This document shows, piece after piece, positions 52,702-61,609 of a stretch of 64,000 bases of DNA. The translations under genes and the position numbers were made by a program. Each line of letters begins with the position of its first letter. Position 1 is the first letter of the stretch. This stretch comes from DASZTV01 sp036267875. Lineage in GTDB: Bacteria; Actinomycetota; Actinomycetes; JAFAQI01. The DNA is taken from contig DATAVE010000124.1 in the NCBI GenBank assembly GCA_036267875.1, forward strand, positions 44,664 to 108,663, given 5' to 3'. The notes beneath the pieces are model-generated. The model searched no databases and was not told the DNA's origin. It saw only the letters and a program-made list of their open reading frames with translations.

Positions 52702-54003
52702 ATGACGCATCCGCAGGACCTCTCACTCGTCGACCAGGCGCGGGCGGTTGCTGCCGGTGAGGTTTCTCGCGGCGAGCTGCTCGATGCAACGCTCGCGCGC
52801 ATCGTTGAGCGCAACCCACCGCTCAACGCAGTCGCGGTCACCTTCCCCGACGAGTCACGGGCGATGGCAGCGGCGGCTGCTGAAGGACCGCTGCGCGGCG
52901 TGCCCGTGACGGTGAAGGACATGTTCTGTCTGCCGTGGCGCGGCTATCACAACGGCACCGTTCATGAGATCGGGCCGCGGGCCGCCAGTGGCGTCTTCCG
53001 ACGGTTACGGGATGCCGGCGCGGTCATCGTCGGCGTCGACAACCAACACGAGCTCGGCTTCGGCACGACCGGTCTCGTATCGGCGTACGGACCGTCGGGC
53101 AACCCGTGGAACCCGGCGCACTGCAGTGGCGGGTCCTCGGGCGGGTCGGCCGCCGTAGTCGGTGCGCGGATGGTCGCAGGCTCGGTTGGCAGTGACAGCG
53201 GCGGCTCGACTCGGCTGCCGGCCGGGTGGTGCGGTGTCGTCGGTTTGAAGCTGACGTATGGCGCAGTGCCTTACGACGGCTACCCCGGTGCCAACTCGAC
53301 GCTGTCCAGCCCTGGGGCGTTCGGCCGCGACAGTGCAGATGCCCGGCTGATGGCCGCGGCGCTGCTCGACCGGGCCCTGCCGTCCGGCGACGGCTCGACG
53401 CTGCGGGTCGGCCTGGTGCGCAACCCCTTCTGGGACGACGTAGATCCCGAGGTCGTGCGGGCATGCGAATCCGCGCTCGATGCGGCCGGATTCGCTGCGG
53501 CGGATATCGAGATCGCGTACGCCGGGGTCAGCGCGGCGGCCGGTGGCGTTCGGGCCAGTGTCGAGATGTCCGCCGCGGCACCCGACTCGGTGATCCCTGA
53601 TCTCGACTCCCTTACCCGCGCCATGATCGGTTACGCCAAGCAGGTTCCCGCGGTGCGACTGCTGCGAGCCGACAGGGTGCGGGCACGGCTGCGACACGAG
53701 CTGGTTTCCGCCTTCGAGCGAGTCGACCTCCTGGCGTGGCCGACCAATCCTGCGCCCGCGCCCGCGATGGCGTCCCCGGTGATCCAGCTGCCTTCCGGCC
53801 CGGCCATGCCGGACACCGGAAATCTGCGCCAGGCGGTCCTGGCGAACCTCACCGGCGTACCGGGGATCTCTGTGCCGGTGGGACTTCACTCGACCGGATT
53901 GCCGATCGGGTTGCAGCTGCTCGCACCGTGGGGTGAGGAGGCGAGGCTGCTGGATGCTGCGGCGCATCTAGAGGCGGCGATCGGGGTGCTTGCAAATGTG
54001 TAA
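52702..54003 (+). CDS. Amidase-signature-family amidase
   Basis: A 433-residue enzyme with the Ser-cisSer-Lys triad. Lys72 is in VTVKDMF, cis-Ser146 in SGGSSGGSA and the nucleophile Ser169 in SDSGGSTRLPAG. The GFGTTGL and GPSGNPWNPAHCSGG stretches are typical. Substrate could be a simple amide, allophanate or a glutamine-type residue; no GatB/GatC genes accompany it, so it is not GatA. The CDS start has no clear ribosome site. It precedes the acyl-CoA ligase gene by ten bases. Confidence 0.88.
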   Translation: MTHPQDLSLVDQARAVAAGEVSRGELLDATLARIVERNPPLNAVAVTFPDESRAMAAAAAEGPLRGVPVTVKDMFCLPWRGYHNGTVHEIGPRAASGVFRRLRDAGAVIVGVDNQHELGFGTTGLVSAYGPSGNPWNPAHCSGGSSGGSAAVVGARMVAGSVGSDSGGSTRLPAGWCGVVGLKLTYGAVPYDGYPGANSTLSSPGAFGRDSADARLMAAALLDRALPSGDGSTLRVGLVRNPFWDDVDPEVVRACESALDAAGFAAADIEIAYAGVSAAAGGVRASVEMSAAAPDSVIPDLDSLTRAMIGYAKQVPAVRLLRADRVRARLRHELVSAFERVDLLAWPTNPAPAPAMASPVIQLPSGPAMPDTGNLRQAVLANLTGVPGISVPVGLHSTGLPIGLQLLAPWGEEARLLDAAAHLEAAIGVLANV

Positions 54004-54013
54004 CACTCGGGTC

Positions 54014-55540
54014 ATGGGGGCGAGCGCCAGCAACCTCGCCGAGCTTGTCCGCTCGGCTGGCGAGGCGACGCCTGACAAGCCCGCGCTGATCGATGGCACC
54101 GCGACGCTTTCGTGGTCCGAGCTCGACACAGAGGTCGACCGCTGCGCTGCGGGGCTGCGCGCCGCTGGCCACGAATCAGGGTCCAGGATCGGCGTGCTCC
54201 TGCCCAACTCGATCGACTTTGCGGTCGCCTACTTCGGGATCTTGCGCGCCGGCTTCGTTGTCGTACCGCTCAACGTCGGCTACACCGCTCCGGAGCTCGC
54301 CTACCAGCTCGAGAACGCGAGCGTTCCACTTGTCGTCACAGACTCCGCCCACGTTGCGGTCGTCGCGGAAGCGGCGAGTGCGGTCGTGCCGTTGGTCGTG
54401 GACACGGAGGACGGTGGGTGGCGCGCACTGCTTGCCTCGGGCGACGGGCAGCGGGTCGAGCCGACGACTGGTGGCGAGGATCTCGCTGCACTGCTCTACA
54501 CCTCCGGTACGTCCGGCCGCCCGCGCGGCGCGATGCTCACCCATCGCGCGCTGCTCGCCAATCTCGACCAGCTGTCGAGCATCGATCCGCCGGTCGTGGC
54601 GAGCGACGACCGCGTGCTGCTCGTTCTGCCGCTGTTCCACGTCTACGGGCTCAACGCCGGCTTGGGCATGGTGGCGAGGACCGGCGCTACCGGCATCCTG
54701 GCCGGGCGTTTCGACCCCGTCGAGACGCTCGCGCTGGTCCGCGACCAGCAGGTGAGCGGTCTGGTCGGGGCACCGCCGATGTATGTCGCGTGGTCGATGC
54801 TTCCTGACCTCGGTGACTCGCTGTCGTCCGTCCGGCTCGCGTCCTCGGGCGCGGCGCCGCTTCCACCGTCGGTGCTCTCGTCGGTGCTGGAAAGCAGCGG
54901 CCATCACATCTTCGAGGGGTATGGCCTCACCGAGACCGCACCGGTCCTCACCACCACGCTGTGCAGCGAGGTCGCCAAGCCGGGAAGCGTCGGCCGACCC
55001 GTTCCACATGTCGAGCTTCGGGTCAGCTCAGGCGACGGCTACGACGACGTGGTCGATGAGGACGAACCGGAGTACGACCCTGGCGAGATCGTGGTCCGCG
55101 GACCGAACCTGTTCTCCGGCTATTGGCCCGACGGCGCAGGTGGCCCCGACGCCGAAGGCTGGTTCCGCACCGGTGACATCGGCTATCTCGACGCCGACGG
55201 CGATCTGTTCCTGGTAGATCGGGCGCGCGACCTGATCCTGGTCAGCGGCTTCAACGTCTACCCGAAAGAGGTCGAGGTCGCGCTCGAGGGCCATCCCGAC
55301 GTCGCGGAGGTGGCCGTGATCGGGGTGCCGCATCCGTACACCGGCGAGACCGTGAAGGCCCTCGTCGTACTTCGCGATGGCGCTGCGGCTGACGCCGATG
55401 CGCTGATCGACTACGCCGCGACGCGGCTTGCCCGGTTCAAGTGCCCGACCGCGGTGGAGTTCGTCGATGAGCTCCCGCACTCGCTGGTCGGCAAGGTCGC
55501 GCGCGGTCGGCTTCGACAGTCGCCGTCCGTCACAGGCTGA
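54014..55540 (+). CDS. Acyl-CoA synthetase (AMP-binding, ANL superfamily)
   Basis: A 508-residue ligase that adenylates a carboxylic acid and makes a CoA ester. The P-loop motif LYTSGTSGRPRGAMLTH, the adenine-binding GYGLTETAP and the hinge/motif GWFRTGDIGYLDADG are intact. FNVYPKEVEVAL, then LVGKVARGRLR gives the C-terminal catalytic Lys. The best match in kind is a medium/long-chain fatty acid ligase. The true start is probably ATG 54014. It is co-transcribed with the thioredoxin-fold gene after. Confidence 0.92.
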   Translation: MGASASNLAELVRSAGEATPDKPALIDGTATLSWSELDTEVDRCAAGLRAAGHESGSRIGVLLPNSIDFAVAYFGILRAGFVVVPLNVGYTAPELAYQLENASVPLVVTDSAHVAVVAEAASAVVPLVVDTEDGGWRALLASGDGQRVEPTTGGEDLAALLYTSGTSGRPRGAMLTHRALLANLDQLSSIDPPVVASDDRVLLVLPLFHVYGLNAGLGMVARTGATGILAGRFDPVETLALVRDQQVSGLVGAPPMYVAWSMLPDLGDSLSSVRLASSGAAPLPPSVLSSVLESSGHHIFEGYGLTETAPVLTTTLCSEVAKPGSVGRPVPHVELRVSSGDGYDDVVDEDEPEYDPGEIVVRGPNLFSGYWPDGAGGPDAEGWFRTGDIGYLDADGDLFLVDRARDLILVSGFNVYPKEVEVALEGHPDVAEVAVIGVPHPYTGETVKALVVLRDGAAADADALIDYAATRLARFKCPTAVEFVDELPHSLVGKVARGRLRQSPSVTG

Positions 55541-55546
55541 CCCGCG

Positions 55547-55798
55547 ATGAGCGGCGTGGACGCGGAGCGCGTGCGCGTTGTCGTCAACCCCGGGTGTCAC
55601 CTGTGCGAGGACGCGGTTGCTGTCGTGTCAGCCGTCTGCGGTGACCTAGCGGTTGGCTGGCGATCGGTCGAGCTTTCTACCGTCGAGGAGCCGCGGCGTA
55701 GCGAGTGGCGCGAGATGGTTCCCGTCGTACTGATCGACGGAGCGGTGCACGACATCTTCCGAGTCGATCCCCGCCGACTCCGCGAAGCCCTGAGCTAG
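55547..55798 (+). CDS. Glutaredoxin-like/thioredoxin-fold small protein (DUF836)
   Basis: An 83-residue protein with CHLC (Cys17, Cys20) at the N-terminus of the first helix and the cis-proline region MVPVVLIDG. Such small glutaredoxin-like proteins commonly sit near hemA-rex loci (Rv0508 in M. tuberculosis). In an organism using mycothiol it may be mycoredoxin-like. Convergent with the DUF349 gene, overlapping by four bases. Confidence 0.88.
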   Translation: MSGVDAERVRVVVNPGCHLCEDAVAVVSAVCGDLAVGWRSVELSTVEEPRRSEWREMVPVVLIDGAVHDIFRVDPRRLREALS

Positions 55799-56988
55799 CT
55801 GGAGGCTTCGGCCTGGGTCAGCCACTCGCGCTGCGTGGTCAGCGACTCTTCCGTTTCGGTGACCAGCTTCTGGTCTCCCGCAGCGCGGGCCCGTTCCAAC
55901 CGCGCTTCGAGCTTCTGCACGGACTCCCGAAGGCGGATGACGATCGTCGACTCCGTCTTGATCACCGTGCGACCGGCATCGGCGGAGTCGCGGATCGTGC
56001 GTTCGATGTCGCCGAGCTCGCGCTCTAGGCGATCCTTGTCGTCGCGCGGGACGTGACCGATCTTCTCCCACCGGTCGTGGATCGACTTGAGCCGCTTGCG
56101 CGCTCCAGTGGGGTCGGCCTTGGCGTCGAGTCGCCGAGCCTCCGCGAGGAGCTCCTGCTTCGCGGCGAGGTTCGCGGTCTGCTCATCGTCGCGGGCGCTG
56201 AATGCTTCGGAGCGCCGAGCGAAGAACGCGTCCTGCGCCGCCTTGAAGCGGTTCCACAGCTCGTCGTCGGTTCCGCGGTTGGCGCGGCCAGCCGCCTTCC
56301 AGTCGGTCATCAGGTCGCGGAAACGCTTCGCCGTCGGACCCCACTCGCTGGACTCGGCGAGTTTCTCTGCCTCTGCCGCGATCTTCGTCTTGCGTTCTGC
56401 CACTGCCTCGCGCGCGGCGTCGAGCTCTGCGAAGTGCGTACGGCGGCGGGCGTCGAACGATCGCCGGGCCGCGGCGAAGGAGTCCCAGAGTGCGGAGTCC
56501 GTCTTGCGGTCGATCCGGATCGTCTTCCACTCTTCGACGATCGCCCGGAACCGCTCTGTGCTGGCCTTCCAGCTGTCGCTCTTCGAAAGCTTCTCGGCCT
56601 CGGCGACGAGGGCGCGCTTGCGCTCGACGGCAGCCTCTGCCGCCTTCGCCCGCTCGACGGCCTTCTCCGCGAGGCGCTCGTCGGTCTTCGCGTAGACGCC
56701 GTCGAGTCGGGCCGTCAGGCCTGCGAGATCTCCGAGTGCGGCGGCGTCGGTGATGCTCGCGGCGAGCTTGGTCGCGGCTTCGCGTACCGAGGTGGGATCA
56801 GCCGATGGCGCCTTGGCGCGCGCCTCCAGCAGGGCGACGTCCGCGGCTAGGTCGTTGTAGCGCTTCGTGTAGAAGGCGATGCCTTCTTCGGGCGTACCGG
56901 CCTGCCATGAGCCGATCTGTCGCTCGCCCTCCGCCGTACGGAGATAGACCGACCCGTCGGCGTCGATCCGACCCCACTCGCTGCTCAT
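55795..56988 (-). CDS. DUF349 repeat protein
   Basis: A 397-residue, highly charged, alpha-helical coiled-coil protein. At least three DUF349 helical repeats can be seen from residue ~145 (e.g. RFRAIVEEWKTIRIDRKTDS, RFRDLMTDWKAAGRANRGTD and RLKSIHDRWEKIGHVPRDD). The N-terminal part SSEWGRIDADGSVYLRTAEG is a small beta-rich region. No enzymatic motif. Actinobacterial members have no firm function; a structural or RNA/DNA-associated role is possible. The start ATG 56988 follows the conserved N-terminus; its promoter shares the 115-base region with rex. Confidence 0.85.
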   Translation of the reverse strand: MSSEWGRIDADGSVYLRTAEGERQIGSWQAGTPEEGIAFYTKRYNDLAADVALLEARAKAPSADPTSVREAATKLAASITDAAALGDLAGLTARLDGVYAKTDERLAEKAVERAKAAEAAVERKRALVAEAEKLSKSDSWKASTERFRAIVEEWKTIRIDRKTDSALWDSFAAARRSFDARRRTHFAELDAAREAVAERKTKIAAEAEKLAESSEWGPTAKRFRDLMTDWKAAGRANRGTDDELWNRFKAAQDAFFARRSEAFSARDDEQTANLAAKQELLAEARRLDAKADPTGARKRLKSIHDRWEKIGHVPRDDKDRLERELGDIERTIRDSADAGRTVIKTESTIVIRLRESVQKLEARLERARAAGDQKLVTETEESLTTQREWLTQAEASS

Positions 56989-57078
56989 CGGTCCCGATCC
57001 TAGGGAGACGGCAGCAACCGGACGAACCGGGCAGGCACTCCGCCGGCCTCTGGTGCGCTTCACAAACGCACAACCGCT

Positions 57079-57096
57079 TTGTGCACGAGTTCACAA
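57079..57096 (+). promoter_or_regulatory. Rex operator (ROP site)
   Basis: TTGTGCACGAGTTCACAA fits the Rex consensus TTGTGAA-N4-TTCACAA with one change in the left arm (C for A). It sits eight bases before ATG 57104 of rex, inside the promoter, so NADH-free or NAD-bound Rex would repress its own operon and the hem genes behind it. DUF349 on the other strand may be affected as well. Confidence 0.88.
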
Positions 57097-57103
57097 TCGG
57101 GTT

Positions 57104-57796
57104 ATGGTCCGCCTCGTGTCGGTGACTTCCCTGCCGTCGCGGTCCAGTCGCCGTGGCGCCATCTCTGAGGCGACGGTCGCCCGCCTTCCCGTCTATCTGC
57201 GAGTGCTGACCGGCTTCGCGGACAGTGGTGTTGCGACAGTGTCGTCGGAGACGCTCGCCCAGGCGGCCGGTGTCGGACCGGCGAAGCTGCGCAAGGACCT
57301 GTCGCATCTTGGTTCTTACGGCACCCGCGGTGTCGGATACGACGTGGAGTTCCTCGTCTACCAGATCTCTCGCGCGCTCGGCCTCACCCAGCACTACAGC
57401 GTCGTCATCGTCGGCGTCGGAAACCTCGGTCACGCCCTGGCGGGCTACGCCGGCTTCGGTACCCGCGGCTTCCAGGTCGCGGCGCTCGTCGACGCCGACC
57501 GCGCGCGAGTCGGCGAGACGATCGCCGGCATCGACGTACGTCACGTCGACGACCTCGAGGCGATCATCGCCGAGCACGAGGTGTCGATCGGGGTCATCGC
57601 AACGCCGGCGTCTGCCGCGCAGGATGTCTGCGACCGCCTCGTCGGGTGTGGCGTGACCAGCGTGCTGAACTTCGCGCCCGTCGTCCTTGCGGTCCCGGAA
57701 CAGGTCGATGTCCGCAAGGTCGACCTCTCGATCGAGTTGCAGATCCTCGCGTTCCACGAGCAGCGCAAGTCGCTTGTCTCGGAAGGCACCGCATGA
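57104..57796 (+). CDS. rex: Redox-sensing transcriptional repressor Rex
   Basis: A 230-residue regulator that leaves DNA when NADH is high. The winged helix (about 19-80) contains ATVARLPVYLRVL and KLRKDLSHLGSYGTRGVGY. The Rossmann domain has VIVGVGNLGHALAGYAGF (GxGxxG at 104-109). The C-terminal helix (SIELQILAFHEQRK) swaps in the dimer. It is first in a rex-hemA-hemC-hemD-hemB operon. ATG 57104 is used; GTG 57116 is possible if the transcript is very short or leaderless, since the operator is immediately upstream. Confidence 0.95.
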   Translation: MVRLVSVTSLPSRSSRRGAISEATVARLPVYLRVLTGFADSGVATVSSETLAQAAGVGPAKLRKDLSHLGSYGTRGVGYDVEFLVYQISRALGLTQHYSVVIVGVGNLGHALAGYAGFGTRGFQVAALVDADRARVGETIAGIDVRHVDDLEAIIAEHEVSIGVIATPASAAQDVCDRLVGCGVTSVLNFAPVVLAVPEQVDVRKVDLSIELQILAFHEQRKSLVSEGTA

Positions 57797-59097
57797 GCCT
57801 TCTTGCGGTCGGGCTTTCTCACCGGTCGACGCCGGTCGAGCTGCTGGAGCGGGTCGCGCTCGACGCCGACCAGCTGGCGAAGCTCCTTCGCGCGCTGGTC
57901 GGTGCTGAGCACATCTCCGAGGCGCTCGTGTTGGCGACGTGCAACCGGCTCGAGGTGCACGCCGAGGTCGCGAAGTTCCACGGCGGCGTGAAGGAGATCG
58001 GCGAGCAGCTCGCTGCGTCGACTGGCGTCGACCTCGACGTCCTCACCGACCACCTCTATGTCCACTACGAAGACCGCGCGGTCCAGCACGTGTTCGAGGT
58101 CGCTGCTGGCCTGGACTCCATGGTTGTCGGCGAGCAGCAGATCCTCGGCCAGCTGCGCAGTGCGCTCAACATCGCGCGCGAGGAGACAACCGTCGGGCGA
58201 TCGGTCGGGACCGTCGTCGACCACGCGATCCGGGTCGGCCGCCGTGCCCACAGCGAGACCGGCATCGACCGCGCCGGTCGCTCGATCGTTTCAAGTGGCG
58301 TCGACCACGCCGCCGAGTCCCTCGGCGGGCTGACCGGGCGACGCGCCGTCGTCGTCGGTGCCGGCTCGATGAGCACCCTCGCGGCGACCGAGCTTGCCGG
58401 CCGGGGTGTCGCAGCCATCACGGTCGTCAACCGCACCTTCGAACGCGGTGAGCGACTCGCTCAGCAAGTCGGTGGTCGTGCCGTTGCACTCGGCGAGCTT
58501 GCGGCGGTTGTGGCCGACTCCGACATCGTCGTGTCCTGCACCGGCGCGCTCGGTGTGGTGATCGAGGCAGAGGTGCTCGACGGTCGTGGCAACCGTCCGG
58601 TCTTCGTTTTGGACCTTGCAATGCCCCGTGACGTCGACCCGGCAGCTCATGGACTGCCCGGTGTCACCGTCGTCGACCTCGACGGACTCGGTGAGGCGCT
58701 CGAGGGTACGCAGGTCATCCAGGAAGTCGAAGCGGTCCGCCGGATCGTGCACGAGGAGGTTGGTGGCTACCTCGCTCGTCAGCGCGCCGATCGGGTTGCC
58801 CCCACCGTCGTCGCGCTGCGCGAGCGGGCACAGCAGGTCGTCGACGCCGAAATGGGCCGACTGCTCGGTCGGCTGCCCGACGCCGACGAGCGCACGGTCC
58901 GGGAGTTGCGCCAGACCGTCGAGCGGGTCGTTGACAAGCTGCTCCACGCACCGACCGTGCGGGTGAAGGAACTCGCCGAAGAGCCGGGCGGCGACTCGTA
59001 CGCCGATGTGCTGCGCGAGCTGTTTGCTCTGAACCCATCTGCGACCGAGGCGGTCGCCCGGGCAGCGGTCGTCGTCGAAGATGAGACGACGCCGTGA
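57793..59097 (+). CDS. hemA: Glutamyl-tRNA reductase
   Basis: A 434-residue enzyme that reduces Glu-tRNA to glutamate-1-semialdehyde, the first step of C5-pathway haem synthesis. The catalytic Cys50 lies in VLATCNRLEV, GLDSMVVGEQQILGQ is a signature block, and VVGAGSMSTLAATEL is the NADPH loop. The C-terminal dimerisation helix region (RQTVERVVDKLLHAPT) is present. Start in ATGA overlap with rex. Redox control by Rex makes sense because haem feeds the respiratory chain. Confidence 0.97.
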   Translation: MSLLAVGLSHRSTPVELLERVALDADQLAKLLRALVGAEHISEALVLATCNRLEVHAEVAKFHGGVKEIGEQLAASTGVDLDVLTDHLYVHYEDRAVQHVFEVAAGLDSMVVGEQQILGQLRSALNIAREETTVGRSVGTVVDHAIRVGRRAHSETGIDRAGRSIVSSGVDHAAESLGGLTGRRAVVVGAGSMSTLAATELAGRGVAAITVVNRTFERGERLAQQVGGRAVALGELAAVVADSDIVVSCTGALGVVIEAEVLDGRGNRPVFVLDLAMPRDVDPAAHGLPGVTVVDLDGLGEALEGTQVIQEVEAVRRIVHEEVGGYLARQRADRVAPTVVALRERAQQVVDAEMGRLLGRLPDADERTVRELRQTVERVVDKLLHAPTVRVKELAEEPGGDSYADVLRELFALNPSATEAVARAAVVVEDETTP

Positions 59098-60032
59098 CGG
59101 CCACTACGACCGGCACGCTGCGGCTTGGCACCCGACGTTCTGCACTCGCGCTTGCCCAGTCGGGCTTGATCGCACAGTCGCTACGAGACGCCGGCCATCT
59201 CGTCGAGCTCGTCGAACTGACGACGGCGGGTGACCGATCAGAGGCTGCGGTTGCCGACCTCGGCACCGGGATCTTCGTCAACGAGCTACGCCGCGCGCTC
59301 GTCGCCGGCGAGGTCGACTTCGCCGTGCACTCGCTGAAGGACCTACCGACCTATCCGGCAGAAGGGGTGGCACTCGCTGCAGTGCCGCGTCGCGGTGACC
59401 CGCGCGACGCGCTGGTCGCGCGCGATGGCATGACGCTCGGCGAGCTGCCGAGTGGGTCGCGGATCGGGACCGGCTCGCCGCGGCGTACCGCGCAGCTGCG
59501 CGCCCTCGGCTTCGGTCTGGAGATCGTGGCCATCCGCGGCAACGTCGACACCCGGGTCGCCAAGGTGAGCTCCGGCGAGCTCGATGCCGTCGTCGTTGCG
59601 ACGGCGGGACTCGACCGGCTCGGACGTCGTGACGCGGCCACTGAGGTGCTGGACCCGGTCCAGCTGTTGCCGGCGCCGGGTCAAGGGGCGCTCGCCGTCG
59701 AGTGCCGTAGCGAGGACGAGGCGCTCCGGGCGCAACTCGCCGCGACGCTCGACGACGCATCAACCCGGGCGGCGGTGGCGGCCGAGAGGGCGTTGCTCGC
59801 GCGCCTCGAGGCCGGTTGCACTGCCCCAGTTGGAGCGCTTGCCGACGTAGCTGTCGGCGACGAAGGGGAAGAGGAGATCTACCTGCGGGCTGTCGTCGCT
59901 GACCTCGACGGCACTCGCGTCATCCGGTTGTCCATCACCGGCGGACTCGGAGAACCCGAGGACGTCGGTAATCGCCTGGCGGCGGCTCTGCTGGATGCAG
60001 GTGCCGCCGATCTGATCGGGGAGTCCAGATAG
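59094..60032 (+). CDS. hemC: Hydroxymethylbilane synthase (porphobilinogen deaminase)
   Basis: A 312-residue enzyme polymerising four porphobilinogens. Asp83 in HSLKDLP is the catalytic Asp, the Arg cluster is in GSPRRTAQLRAL, and the dipyrromethane cofactor would be attached to Cys242 in EAGCTAPVGA. PAPGQGALAVECR is a family hallmark. Start GTG 59094 in overlap with hemA; one-base overlap with hemD. Confidence 0.98.
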   Translation: MTATTTGTLRLGTRRSALALAQSGLIAQSLRDAGHLVELVELTTAGDRSEAAVADLGTGIFVNELRRALVAGEVDFAVHSLKDLPTYPAEGVALAAVPRRGDPRDALVARDGMTLGELPSGSRIGTGSPRRTAQLRALGFGLEIVAIRGNVDTRVAKVSSGELDAVVVATAGLDRLGRRDAATEVLDPVQLLPAPGQGALAVECRSEDEALRAQLAATLDDASTRAAVAAERALLARLEAGCTAPVGALADVAVGDEGEEEIYLRAVVADLDGTRVIRLSITGGLGEPEDVGNRLAAALLDAGAADLIGESR

Positions 60033-61609
60033 TGACTACACGTACCAAGACCAAGACCGGCACCGTCGTGTTCATCGGCGCGGGACCCGGCGACCCCGGG
60101 TTGCTCACGCTGCGCGCAGCCGATGAGCTCGGAGCCGCTGACGCCATCGCTGTGCACGACTCGATCTGCGACGTGGTGCTCCCGCACTGCCGGGAGGACG
60201 TCGAGATCCTCGACGTGTCCGGCCTCGACAGCGCGGGAATCGGTAAAGCGCTCGCGACGGCGGCCAAGGCCGGCAAGGAGGTCGCGCGGGTGTTCGCTGG
60301 CGACCCGACCGTGCTGTGCCACTTCGTCGAGGAAGCCGACGCAGTCGTCAAGGCCAAGGTCGGGTTCGAGTTCGTGCCGGGCATCAGCGCAGCCTTCGCC
60401 GTCCCGGCGTACGCCGGTGTGCCGGTGTCGGACGCCAAGCACCGCGCCGTACACGTGGTCGATGTCTCTGAGCATGCCGAGGAGCCGGACTGGTCGACCC
60501 TGGTCGGTCCGAAGCAGACCCTGGTGCTGCTCAACTGCTCGCACAACCTCGGCAAGGTCGCAGCGGCTCTTGTCGAGCACGGTCTGCGCGGGGACACCCC
60601 GGTCGCGGTCACTGCTGGGGGTACGACGACGTCGCAGCACACCGTCGTCTCGACGCTCGACACCGTCGAGCGCGACAGTGCGGTGCTGGACGGCACGACG
60701 ATGGCCGTTGTCGGCGAGGTCGTACGCCTGCGGGAGAAGCTCTCCTGGTTTGAGAGCAAGCCGCTGTTCGGCTGGAAGGTGCTCGTGCCGCGGACGAAGG
60801 ACCAGGCCGGTCCGATGTCGGAACGGCTTGTCGCCTATGGGGCGGTCCCAGTTGAGGTACCGACCATCGCCGTCGAGCCGCCGCGCACTCCGCAGGCGGT
60901 CGACCGCGCGATCCGCGGCCTCGTGCAGGGTCGCTACGCCTGGGTGGCGCTGACCTCGGTCAATGCGGTCAAGGCAATCCGCGAGAAGATCGAGGAGCTC
61001 GGTCTCGACGCGCGCGCGCTGGCCGGCGTGAAGATCGCGTGTGTCGGCGAGCAGACCGCCGCGGCGATGATCGCGTGGGGGATCCGTCCGGACCTCGTGC
61101 CAACTGGTGAGCAGTCCAGCGAGGGCTTGCTGGCGGACTGGCCTGACTACGACCCGACGTACGACGCGCTCGACCGCGTCCTGCTGCCGCGCGCGGACAT
61201 CGCGACGGAGACGCTGGCGGCGGGTCTGCTCGATCGTGGCTGGCAGATCGACGACGTGACGGCGTACCGCACCGTGCGGGCCGCACCGCCGCCCGCCGAG
61301 ACCCGCGAGGCGATCAAGGCCGGCGGCTTCGACGCGGTGGTCTTCACGTCGTCATCGACGGTGCGCAACCTCGTGGGAATCGCGGGCAAGCCGCACAGCT
61401 CCAGCATCATCGCGGTGATCGGGCCGCAGACGGCGAAGGCCGCCGCGGAGCTCGGTCTGCGAGTTGACGTGACCGCGGCGTCGGCGTCGGCGACAGTGCT
61501 GGCCGACGCACTTGCGACCTTCGGTCGCGAGCGACGCGAGGCCGGCGAGGTCTTCCCGCCCGGCAAGGCGAACAAGGCGAAGATCGTCGCTCGGAACAAG
61601 CGCCGGTGA
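60032..61609 (+). CDS. hemD: Uroporphyrinogen-III synthase fused to a degenerate uroporphyrin-III methyltransferase-like domain
   Basis: A 525-residue two-domain protein. Residues about 10-235 form a tetrapyrrole methylase fold (FIGAGPGDPGLLTLRAADEL) in which the usual GDP-FxxGRG loop is FAGDPTVLCHF, so methylation is doubtful. Residues from about 250 are the HemD synthase (LVPRTKDQAGPMSERL, ALTSVNAV and FTSSSTVRNLVG), which closes hydroxymethylbilane to uroporphyrinogen III. The same fusion is typical of Streptomyces. A basic Lys-rich tail ends it. GTG start 60032. Confidence 0.94.
   Translation: MTTRTKTKTGTVVFIGAGPGDPGLLTLRAADELGAADAIAVHDSICDVVLPHCREDVEILDVSGLDSAGIGKALATAAKAGKEVARVFAGDPTVLCHFVEEADAVVKAKVGFEFVPGISAAFAVPAYAGVPVSDAKHRAVHVVDVSEHAEEPDWSTLVGPKQTLVLLNCSHNLGKVAAALVEHGLRGDTPVAVTAGGTTTSQHTVVSTLDTVERDSAVLDGTTMAVVGEVVRLREKLSWFESKPLFGWKVLVPRTKDQAGPMSERLVAYGAVPVEVPTIAVEPPRTPQAVDRAIRGLVQGRYAWVALTSVNAVKAIREKIEELGLDARALAGVKIACVGEQTAAAMIAWGIRPDLVPTGEQSSEGLLADWPDYDPTYDALDRVLLPRADIATETLAAGLLDRGWQIDDVTAYRTVRAAPPPAETREAIKAGGFDAVVFTSSSTVRNLVGIAGKPHSSSIIAVIGPQTAKAAAELGLRVDVTAASASATVLADALATFGRERREAGEVFPPGKANKAKIVARNKRR

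Noticed and set aside
52702..54003. GatA subunit of Glu-tRNA amidotransferase
   Set aside because: No gatB or gatC neighbour and a shorter sequence; better called a general amidase.
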